A stretch of 64,000 nt of DNA from Plazaster borealis (taxonomy: Eukaryota > Echinodermata > Asteroidea > Forcipulatida > Labidiasteridae), in the NCBI GenBank assembly GCA_021014325.1, contig CM037474.1, forward strand, positions 2,298,501 through 2,362,500. Reading direction: 5' to 3'. The notes beneath the pieces are model-generated. The model had not been told where the DNA came from, ran no database searches, and saw nothing but the letters and a program-made list of their open reading frames with translations. The translations under genes were made by a program, and so were the position numbers. Within the stretch, counting starts at the first letter, position 1, and every line of letters begins with the position of its first letter. This document shows, one piece after another, positions 1 to 12,000 of the stretch.

Positions 1-92
1 AAATAGTAGACCTTGATATTACTGGATCAGTCCTTAAAGATGTCAAGATTAATGATACAACAAGAGAGATGTACATACTCACTGAACAAAAG
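1..92 (+). CDS. Copy A exon A1 (end of Sema domain, partial)
   Basis: The window starts inside this exon; copy B exon B4 shows the missing 37 bases. It reads [16 protein letters not shown] and ends MYILTEQK, the last Sema blade. Donor GT at 93-94. Confidence 0.88.
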
Positions 93-3000
93 GTACGATA
101 TCAACAGATGGCAGGACAATGCAAATACTTTTTTCTTTTAACCTCAAGCGTCTAATATAATTTCAGCTTTTCAATTGTGTTTAATTTGGACCCTACAGGT
201 TTTGAAGATGCGCATTGAGAATTGTAGTCAGTATACAACATGTGAGACGTGTATTGGTACGGATGCAGGGAGGGATGGAGACCCATACTGTGGCTGGTGT
301 ACTCTGCAGAGACAGTAAGTATTGTATCTTGTCTGATTAAGATGCGTGTTGAGAATTGTGGACGGAAATTTCTTTAAAACAGAATACAGTGTAATCCATA
401 TGATAACAGTACAAAATTTCCAAATTATTTTATCAAATTTGCGTTTAGTTCCTGCAGAGATTTAATCTCATTTAAAAACAATTAGAATGGTCGCTTGAAA
501 TAAACAGAGTTTAGATTGCCTAAAATACGTATTTTTACCTGCTTAGATGCACCCTGTATTCTGACTGCACCATGCCTGATGTGTCTACCCGATGGTTAGC
601 CTACAATACTGCACAGTGTATTGAGATAACCAATGTGGCTCCTTATGACAATCTACCAATCACTCTCACAGAACAACAGGTAAGAGTAATGTATAACTGC
701 TTACTGACTTCTTTTTTTTCATTGGCACATTTCCATACAGCTGGTTGGCACAAAAATTTGCTAAACACGGGAAGTATTGCTTAGCAGAAGTGGGCATCCC
801 TCCAAAATATTATTAAGATTACATTATTGTGGCTTTATGAAATTGGGTCCTGGTGGCTTTATATTCCCCTTGCCCTTCCCTCTTTTTTGTCCCATCCACC
901 TGTATCTATGCCACTAACTTGAGGTTCATTCACTGTGTGAAACTTTTGGAAACAATTTACTAGGTAACAAGCAACGGTGTCGATCAGCCAGTAGGGGGCG
1001 CCAGCATGACTTCTCGGTGGAGCATCGCTGGTTGCCCCTGTCGGGCGATTTGGAAACCCCGCTCGCGAGAGAAGCATCCCCTGAGAGTTCTTCTTTATTG
1101 TTAAAAGTTTCCAGTTGTTTGTGTGTGAATAAAAGCTCTCGTCAGATGCTCAGAAAACACAGAAAAAAGTTTCCTTGTGTAATTTAAACTGTGTAAACCC
1201 GTAAAACTAAGACTACTCGCTGCAATATCATATTATCCTATTTGTCCACTTCCCAGGCTGCCACTGTAAGGCTCATATATGCTCAATGTACACAGCGTCT
1301 ACAGCTGAAGTTACCCTGCTCCATCAATTTGTTATGTAATTATGATAGTTGTGTGTCTTATTGGCTACAAATTGTATTTTTGCCAGGTTATCGTGAGCGT
1401 AGAACAGTTACCAGACTTACTGACCAACACAAGATATGAGTGTTGGTTTGGATCCTACGTATCTCAAGCTACAAAGACTAATGAGGATCTTAGATGTGTC
1501 TCCCCACCTGGTAATGGGATACCTCCAATTCAACAAGGAGGTAAGTCCAAAGAAAATTGGGGGCTGCTTCAGAAACTTATACAAAAAAATTGTTTGCTAA
1601 AAGATGTTACCAATACATTTGTTAATATTATCTGAAATATTTATATATTTTGTTTCCCATTTCCCAGATGATGCTGTTATGGTTACACTGAGTGTCTATT
1701 CCAATGAAACATCAGTCAGTTTTGTGGATACAAGTTTCTATTTCTATGAATGCTCAACTCATACTTCGTAAGAATATTAATTTCTTCTTCTTTTTTGTTG
1801 AAATTTGGTTTGTTAAAAAAAAAGCCTTTGATTTTGTTTTGTTTTTTAAACTTTAATTTAGAGTTTTTCATTTTTTTTTTTTTCACTTCACATTGAAAAA
1901 TATCCACTATTTATTTCAGTACATTTGCATTTGTATTTATTTTGTTGTAGTATTTCTCTGGTGTAGCATTTCTGCCCATGGATTATTATGTTGTTTTCTA
2001 TTTATGTTTGCTGTAGTTGTGTATCTTGTGTTAGTAGTCGATGGGCCTGTGATTGGTGTGTCTTTGAGAATAGATGCACTCATGTTAGTTCTACTTGCAC
2101 AGGAGCCAATGAAATCATCATTACAGGACAAAACGTAAGATCAAACCTGCCATAAATTGTTTCTTTTTTAATTGCTGATATTTAATAGTTATAAACTGAG
2201 TTGGGCACTTGTTTCCTTAAGTAATACATAAAACCACATCCTATTCCTATCTTTTCTTTTTAAATGAATTAATAATAAGTTCTTGACACATTTCAAAATA
2301 ACGAAATAATTTCCGTTAAAGGGATTGTATACGTTGTTTGGTAATTGGAACCCACTGTTTGTTTCAATTCTATATAGTTGTAGATATATACCATAAAACT
2401 AAACTATGAAAATTTTGTTTCAAAAGGTGGTAGCGTTTTGAGATATTGCCGAAAATCTGGAGCGGTTTTGTCCATGCATGAAGAATAATCTGCAGTTGGA
2501 ATACACAATTTCTCAGATTCAAACTTTGGGGGACCAAAAGTGATATCTTTTTCAATAACCTCCCTCAGTACTTCAAAGTGAAAAGTTTCTCAAAATGCAT
2601 TATACTATCCAAAGCTACTGTTCTTCTTACCAAGTAAGTTTTCATTGCATTTAATTTTCAGAGTCATTACCAAACATACACAGACCCTTTAAATAATGAT
2701 CTGGTACTAATTCTATAGAATCCAGCTTTGTCTTCACCCAAGGGTCCGGGTTCCTGCCCCCAGCTGCTGGCTCAGAATACTGAAGTCCTTCTGCCCAACG
2801 GAATTGAAAGGAGTATACAAGTCATGACTACAAATCTACCTAATGAGACCCAGGTTAGTTAATATCATTATTGATCAATCAGCCTTCCACAATAAAATGA
2901 ATTAAACAAGAAGCGTAGTGTTTGTAGAATTACAAATACTAGGTGTTCGGGCTTTGTGAAGAGCAGGTAAACTATAAAGTCTAAACAAGTAAAAATATCA

Positions 3001-6000
3001 ACTTAAATATGAAAATACATTTAATAGAGCTTTGCAATAAGTATGCTTTTGAACTTCCATTTTTGGGAGGAATCAAAATGAAATCAGGTCACCAGGCCTG
3101 GACTTCCATCTTTGAGAGGGCAAGTCTGTGGTAAACTTGTTATAAGGGGAACCAAGGCCAAGACCAGGGGCAACAGAGTCCATGGCCTCCGTGGCCTCCA
3201 TGTAATTCCAGGCCTGGGTCACTACTATATTAAAAAAATAAGCAAACAACAAACCTTCACAAATTAAAATAAATCAGCTGGAGTTATTAAAAATTTAACT
3301 TTTGAGAGAATAACGTTTTAATAAGTGATACTTGAGGTTATTGATATGATTTCATTTGCTTCATGTGAGCAGAACTATCAGTTTGGACTGGAAATTAAGA
3401 TTAATTTTAGGTCATGCTAGTATATTTTAGTTTATTATTAGTAAAAGGAAAGAAGAAAGAAAGAAAAAACTCCAAAACTCAGGCATATTACTTGGGTGGG
3501 ATTCGAACCAGTGACCTCGTAAACCTATGTGTGATAAGCACTGTATATGAGTAATTTCCGAGTGCTGTAAAAGGAAAGAAGAAAGAAAGAAAAAACTCCA
3601 AAACCCAGGCATATTACTTGGGTGGGATTCGAACCAGTGACCTTTGCATTTCTAGACCAGACAGATGTCTTACCACTTGACCACCCAGCCTGCCCGGTGG
3701 GTAGAGGCAGTTCGAATTCTGTTTTTAAAGATAACAAAAAGAATGTTTTAAAAGAACAAAAACAAGAGGTGTTCCGAGCTATGCTCATAACACCAAATTA
3801 AACAATGGAAAAAGAGATGGCAACCCTCGAAAAAGAGGGGTTGGCTCACTCTTAATGGACAATCAGGAAACATGAAACAAACATTGAAAGGATTGAGGAA
3901 CTAAAAGATATTTCAAATAACAAGATAGGGAAATACATTAGACATTAATATTTATTTAAAAACAATTTTTTTTTGAAAAAAACAGCAAATACAGCCTATG
4001 ATTCGTCCTCTTTCTTTCTGAAAATTTTGAAGGTCTGGTATTTTGTTATTTTATTTTGTTTTAGGAAAACAAGTACCCACCTCGTTGAAATTGTTGTACA
4101 TGTAAGTCCTTCTTTCTAACTCCCACTGTCCATTTTGTTCTTCATCTTGTTTCTTCAGATTACTAGCTTTGAATGTAGCTTTGATATCGAGGGAATACCT
4201 CAGAGTACAACTGCTCAGCGTAATGAGGATACCATCGTGTGTGACCTGAAAGCCGTAAGTTAAGATATTCCTCAGACGGTTACAAAGCACACATTGTTTG
4301 AAAATTTGAAACAAAAGTTATTATAAATACACACGCTAAGACTTGAATAGAACTTCTATGGCTTGTTTTATTTTCCACAGTATACCTACACTTCTACTGA
4401 TGAAGCAGAGCTGATTGTGAAACTGACCATTGAGTGGACAGACACAAGTAATAACAGTCACACCCTAGATGACTTATTCAACAATAATGGTGAGTTTGAG
4501 ACAACAGTGTTGGATGGGGAGGGGAGTCCTTTGCCAACTTATACACTTTTCACCCAGCTCCTTAACCACTTCAAGATTCTGTGCCCACCTGCGGCATTAT
4601 TTTCCAGAACTTTTTGGAGCTTCTTGAGTAATCATTTTCCTTTGAAAATATCGTTGCAACAACGAAACCCTGACTTGACAAAGGAAAGACAACAAAGGTT
4701 TTCATAATTAGTTCCGGGATTTGACATTGTTGCCTAAGGAAATTGAGTAACCACTCACCGTGATTCGCAGAACCTCTGCCATGAGCCCCAGCTGAAAATC
4801 TGCCATGGTATATGATGAAATCTCGGAATGCTCGGACTTACCTCCCATTGAACTGAATATAATGACGAATAATGGCGGCAGTCTGTCCATTGTTGTATGC
4901 CACATTTTTTGAAAACAAAACAAAGGTCTGGAATCGGGAGTTACACAATAACCCCCATAACGGTACGTGCCTGCCTCAACATGCTACACACCGGAAAGTC
5001 CGGGTGGATAAAAGCGTCGGCCGTCCGCATGTCAGCAAAAAATGGAAGAAAATCAGAAGTTATTCCGGGCGTTAAAAAATGGCCGTCGTAAGTTTGTCCA
5101 AACAAAATTTGCATCTAAAGACGTCATCCGACGTGAAGTGGTTAACCTACCACAGTGGCATACGAATCTGTAAGGGAGGGTGTTGTTTACTATTGACTTA
5201 GTTCTCTGTTGACTGTGATGTTTTGTTTTGTTATAAATGTTGGATCCATCCAGCATTAAATATGAAAATTATATTAGTCTTAAGACAAGTGTTTTTGATC
5301 TTGATATGGCCCCAAATTCAAGACCCCATCTTTTGATGCAAAGACAAAAGAGAATCTCTAACGAGTTCTCTCACTTAAGGCATTGGTAATTTTTCCAGAA
5401 GGTTTTTACATTTATAAATAAGACATGCAAAGAAACATTTTGAACTTTGATTATTGCTACAGCAACACTTTACAAGTGTGGAGTATTGAAGCCAGATTGT
5501 AGTCGGTGTATTACTGCCAGGCCAGAGCTTGAGTGTGTTTGGTGTAATGCTACGTGTGAACTAAGTGAGTCTTTTACAACAGCGGAAGGAGAGTGGTTTA
5601 CCCACAATAATAATGCCAACTGCCCTGATCCGATCCTACAAGAGGTGAGTAGATTTATTGGTTATTGATTATTATACAGAGTAACGGATGGTCAGGGAGT
5701 GTTAACAGAGTTGCATACACATTGAACTCTTGCTAGTTGTTAAATTAAAGTTGGCTGCCCTGATCTAATCTTTAAAGAGGCGACTGAACATCAGATACAT
5801 TCTTAATTGTCAATGACGTTAGGGTTCATATTTTTAATTTTTTCTGTTTTTTCCTCAATGAAACATTATAATATTATTAGAGTTCATGAAGTTTCTCAAA
5901 TTAATAAATAGATACATTTATATCCATTGACTTGACCAATCAAAGACAAAACTATTCTGTAATGAGTACAGACATTGGTAGAGGAAAGAATGTGAAAACC

Positions 6001-9000
6001 CAAGACCAAAAACATGAGTTAACAGCAATAAATGACATCTTGACTTGACAATTATTGATTGTTTAGGTATATCCAATGAATGGACCATTGGAAGGTAACA
6101 CCATAGTATCTGTAATGGGTACAGAAATTGGCAGAGGGTTCCATACTGTACTGAATGTGATGATTGGAGACCAAGAATGCCATCTGGATGAACTGGAAGC
6201 CTATTATGAAACTGGTGCGAGGTAAGAAATGTATCCAACCCAGGTCTGGAATTACATGGAAGCCATGGCCTCTGTTGCCCTGGTCTTGGCCTTGGTGCCC
6301 CTTTAAAAGTTTAAAAGCTTACTATTTACTCGGTGGGAGGTGAACATTTGATCACTGTTAAACAGCAGACCTTTTTGTTTTATAATTATGAGAAAGACAT
6401 TTTTTTCAAATGTTCATCCATTTATCTTTTTCAAGGAGGTTATGGAGTATGGACTATTGGGGTTTGAAACCTCCAGTGTCCTTGTAATGAGCGATTTAGT
6501 GCATCGGACTCAAGTTCTGGCACCATAAATCCGTTTCACATCACAGAAAATCTCTGTATTGGACACGGGTCTGATCTGTGTAATCTGGACTAACCTTTTC
6601 ACACTACAACATTTTAACACGGTGTTGACTTGTGTAGAGGGCTTGATCCATGTCGAAACTAACCCTTCTCGGGAGGTGGGTTGAGAGTTCTCGGTCCGTG
6701 TTGAAAATTCCAACATGTGTGGCCAAAGCCGTAGTGTGAACACCTCTGTGTTCATTTTTGATCCGTTTTGAGTGTGCGTGCGCCATGTGCACCCTGTATT
6801 ATGGGAGTTTTTCGCTTCGATCTGTGTAGGACCTTGGTAGTGTGAAACGATCGCACAATACACGGACACGTGTAACTTAAAAGCTGATTTTGCGCAGAGC
6901 TAGTGTGAAAGCAGAGTGGATTTGAACCATGTTGAATTTTTACTGAGTCATTACAAAGTTGACCTGTGTAGATTTTGACACGGATCGGACATTGGTATTG
7001 TGAACAAGCCTTAAGTCATAACACTTGTGTCCTTGAGCAAGACACTGTACTATGTTGCTTTTCTCACCCAGGGATAAATGGGTACCTGTGAGGGCAGAGA
7101 TGGTTCTTGGGTTAGTGAATTCGCTGGGTGTGCTTCCTTTTTTTTTTACACAGGCTATATACTCCCAAGTAGCTGAGATAGTTTAAGGAATGAAAAAATT
7201 GGCCCAGTCACCAGGAGTTATAATTTTCGAAATGCATTGATCATTTCTTTGAAATTGCACCATGTAGTTAAGAGCAGTTATCGTTATTATTATGCAGATT
7301 ACAAACACAGCAATTCACTGTTGACACTCATAAAAATAATAAATCTCAGCTTCCCAGTGGGTTGTTTTAAACCCTGGTGAAGCTAAATTAGCACCACACA
7401 ATGAAATATTGTAAAAAAAACTGCAGAATGCATCTATAATACTCAACCGTTGCATATACGTAGTGAACGGAAACTTATTTCTTTTAAATGTAACATAAAA
7501 ACCCATCTTTTTAATTCCGCAGTTTAGTTTTTTAATGGTATGGTTCTTTTGTGTCTTTTGTTTGTCTTTCTTCTATGGTTGCCTTGCCAGTTAGTTTAGA
7601 TTCTTTACATAGGTAGGGTTAGAGGCATCTGTCTCCTGAAAAGATCAAAACATATTACCAATGCAAGCAGGGATAGGCTTATGTAATAAGTAACTATTAG
7701 TTCTCTGTTGGCGGGACAGACGTATCCCCATACTGTGGTTTAGGCATTGGCCTGGTGACCAGTCTTGTTTCTTTATCATTTTCTTCCATTCTGTGTATTT
7801 TAAATGTGTTATGCGCATTTGATCATTTTTAAGTAAGGGGTGCAATATAAATTGTAATTAGTATTATTATTAGTATTATATTTCCTTCAGTATGCATTAC
7901 ATACACTTATGTACATGTAATCTGAAACTTGATTCACAGTGTAAGTTGCCGAACTCAATCAAGAGTTGAAAGTGTGGCGCGGGTATCGCTGACTGTCATG
8001 GGAGCTGATGGGTCAACACTACAGAAAAGCTCAGGAGACGTCAACTTTGAATATAGGGTAGGTTTGATTACAATGGAGTCTACAGTGATTATAAAAGAAA
8101 ATTGTGGAAAAGGAAATTTAGAGTTGAAGTGTGAGTAAATTTTACATAAGATGTCCACCTTCTGCTCTGGATTAGGCCAAGTAACAAAAGTAACGAGTTT
8201 CTCGTCACCGCCCGCCTCCGTTTTGGCCGCCGCCTCCTTTTTTTTACTATTAACCCTGCGAGCAGCCAGCTTAAAATATTTACGCGGTTTCCCCGAGGTG
8301 CTGACGCGGTAGGCGTTTTATGTTGGGGTGTAAATAACTGTGTTTGGGGGCACAAATCTTGTTCTAATGGTCTGAACAGATAACACCAAAGATTTTAACA
8401 TTCTGGCAATTGACACATTGGTTCACCGATGGCAGACAGATGACAGACAGCTTGTTGATACAGAGGCAGCAAGTTTGTTACCGCACAAATGAATCAGACC
8501 CACATTTGTGACAACTGGCCTACCCGGTGAATGACCTCTAGGGCAAAATCGGTTCAGCCACTTTGTTAAGGACTGTTCAGGGTTGGATGAAAATTAATTT
8601 CAGCAAAATTGAAAACAAAAAAATTGTTGTAGTTAACAAAAATATAAAAAAGTGCCTACGGCGTGAGCACCTTGGCTACCAGGGTTAACTATTCAGAAAA
8701 AACAATAAAAACGAAGTTCCTTGGTTTATTTTTGCCCAAGAATTTGTCAAGACTCTTTTTTCACCTTTGCAATACAACAGCCGTTTCTGAATTTTTAAAC
8801 TTGCTAAGCAAGTGGACTAAAATGATACAAATCATTTGTTTTGTCATACATTACATCAGTATACTCAAATAGCACAACATCTGTGAATAAATTTACCTTG
8901 GCCTGCCATATTTAGCATGGCGGCCATCTTGGAAAAAAATAGCAAATTTTTTTAAAATAGTAAATAGTAAAGCCCTGCCTCCTCCTTTTTTAAAAATGTC

Positions 9001-12000
9001 CGGACGAGAAACTCATTACTTTTGCTACTTGGCCTTATATCTCAGTGCTCTAGTTACTTGTATTCAATAAACTCTGGAACATAGAGATCTCAGCTAAGTT
9101 TTTGTTTTTCTCAAAAACTAAGACACTATGAGAGAATAAATTTGATGAGGTGAAAGTCTTCCAATGTAGGTATGATTGATTTGAGGGCTGCACATCAAAT
9201 GTCTTCATTTATTTCTTGAGGAGATTTCCACCAAAAACTGGCAATAACAGATTATAGCCCCCCTACTGATATCTTTAGCTTATTCCAAGACAAGATACGG
9301 AAATGAATTGTTTCTTTTCAAAGACAACAACTGATTGTTGACAAATAGAAGGACACATGGCCTGGTTGATGTTGAATGTCTTCTATGTTTGTTTTTCTGG
9401 TTCTGATTTACTTGCCAGGTTCCATCTATTACAAGTTTCAGTCCTGGTTTTGGACCAGCAGCTGGTGGGACTCGTATAACAATCAACGGAACGGCTCTAA
9501 ATACAGGACGGAATATTGAGGCATTCATTGGTGATAAAGCTTGCATTATAACAAGGCAAGTAAAGATCACTGTACATGTAGATAACAATTAAGATTGTAT
9601 CATTTACTTGAGGTAGAGCCTGTTATCAGAGATTTTCTTTATTACTCTTTTGGGTTGAGGTCTAATCAGAATCGCATCAATTATTAACAGTTGGTTAAGA
9701 AAATACTTTTTATAGTGATGTGTCATCTGCTGTATAACTTTGATTTATTGTACAGCCCAGTGACAGAGACAAAAGCAGTGTGCACAAGCTCTGAGGGGTC
9801 TGTTGGGCAGACAGAAGTTCTCAAGATGTCTTTTGATGGGGCAGACAAAACAAGCCAGATGTACCTTTTCACCAAAAACCCTGTCATTACTGATGTCCGT
9901 CGAACCAGCAGTATCTACTCGTGAGTACATCTAAGAACATTAGTTGTTAAAATGCAAGTGAAACTGTTATATTTCTGTTGCATTTTAACAGCATCTCATT
10001 TGACCACAATCTTCAATTTGTATTTTAAAAGGCTGCAGTTTTAAGAGTAAGTTGAAGCTAAATGAGTCAACAAATTGGAAATCGCATTGAACACGCTTTA
10101 AAACTGAAATTTTAAAATGTGCTCATTATTTCCTGATCAGATTTTAGCTACTTGTATCCTGTTTTCTTGAATCCTTTGATTTTATTGTCAATACTCAGTG
10201 GCGGTCGGAAGATGGTTGTCAGTGGGACTGATCTAGACACTACCCAGATGGCTTCACTTGTTGTTACAGTTGCTACACAAATCACTCAAACTAAAAGATC
10301 AGTTAGCAGTGATGAACCTAATAATACCAAGTTTGTAGAGGTGAGTAACAGGCCATAACATTAATTTTTCAATCTTACATCATAACAATTTCATTGATTT
10401 AATGTAAATCACAATGACCATCCCATATAACACCTGTTTTCTCACAAAATTTGTCAGTTAACTTATTGTGCCCGCAATGGCTTAGCCCAAGGCTACATTT
10501 CTTGCCTCATTTATTCTCCCACTGTCACTCGTCCTGGTCTATGATCATCTAGAGCCCATAAACTTTTTTTTAGCCTCGTTTCAAAACAAGTTGGGAAAGG
10601 GCATTTGCTACAGCTGCTCCTCTTTTGTGAAATTTGTTACTGCTGCAGATACAAACATCTAGTTCCTTAAGTACATTTAAATCTCAACTCAAAACGCATT
10701 TGTTTAGCCTGTTCTCGCTCATTGTGATTGCAATTTCATTGTCATGTTCCATGTAAGTTTGTTGTAAGTTTTTGTATAAGTTTTTGTATTGTATTCTTGG
10801 AGGCGCCTTGAGCACTCTAAGGGTGGATATTCATGCATTATAAGTTTTGCTATTATTATTTTTATTTTGTGAACAAAAACAATTTATGAATTCTTTGTTT
10901 TACAAATTGTGTATTTTTAGAGCTGTGCTATGGAAGGCCCAGAGTTCATGCGTTGCCAGACGCCGAATATAACGTCAACAATAAGCAGCTCTTTATCTCA
11001 ACGTAACGTGACCTTTGGCTTCATTATGGATGGTGTCAGTGACCTCTTAACGTGGTCAGAAGACAACGATGTTGACTTGGAGTTCTTTCCTGATCCGGAG
11101 TACGACGAGTTTGAAAACGGCTTGTACGAGAAGACGGAAGAGTTGATGACAATCAAGGTGAGGTTTTATCAATGAAGGGTTAATCAAATTGATTGTTTAT
11201 TAAATCCCATTTCATATCACCAACTAGACGACAATACTTATTCTAGTCATTGTGAAATCAGCGGTTAGCTTGGCCGGTTTCGGACTCACAACCCTGTCTT
11301 TGCAAGTCCTGCAGTCTAACCATTTGACCACGCACCCATGACCCCCGCATTCTGAAGCCGATATCTTAACCACTAGAGACTATATATTTATTTGGTTTGC
11401 GGTAACACCATGTGTGTATCTACTTGCCAGGTAGAGTTTGTTCTTAGAGAACTGTCTTGCTTAATTCTACTACCGCGGAGTAGATTGTTCGGGTGTTCGG
11501 GAGACTTCTCAGTTCTGAAAAGAAGTGTGCCAAATACTGTTGATGAAATAACCGATATCTTGTGGCACAGTGTCATGTTATTTCATCAGCAGTATTTGGC
11601 ACACTATCCTACCACCCTCCTCCTCTAACAACCCCCAGCCTACTGACACGCCTCACTACACCCAAGGGGTTTCTCACACAATGGGCAACCCTAACAATAG
11701 CCCTGAGCCCGCCAACCACTCAACCAATCAGAGCATCGATTGACTCACACTGGATCCTCTGAACCCCTATAAATAAGCCCACTCATCTCTTATCTCTTTA
11801 GTCTCCTGACGATGACTAGAGCAAGCTAGTCGAAACGTTGAGACCAATCCAAGAACTGACTCCGCGGTAGTACAGTTAATTACGATCCTATAAGCTAAAG
11901 TAGTAGTCCCAGCCTAATTCTATACCTTCCGCCCAGGTAATAGTTAATAAACAGGACAGTTCTTTTCAGAACTGAGAAGTCTCCCGAACACCCGAACAAT

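Noticed and set aside
11392..11628. Matching ~40-residue ORFs on opposite strands at 11.4 and 12.1 kb as a small protein family
   Set aside because: They are the two arms of an inverted-repeat element read from each side; no start context or domain.
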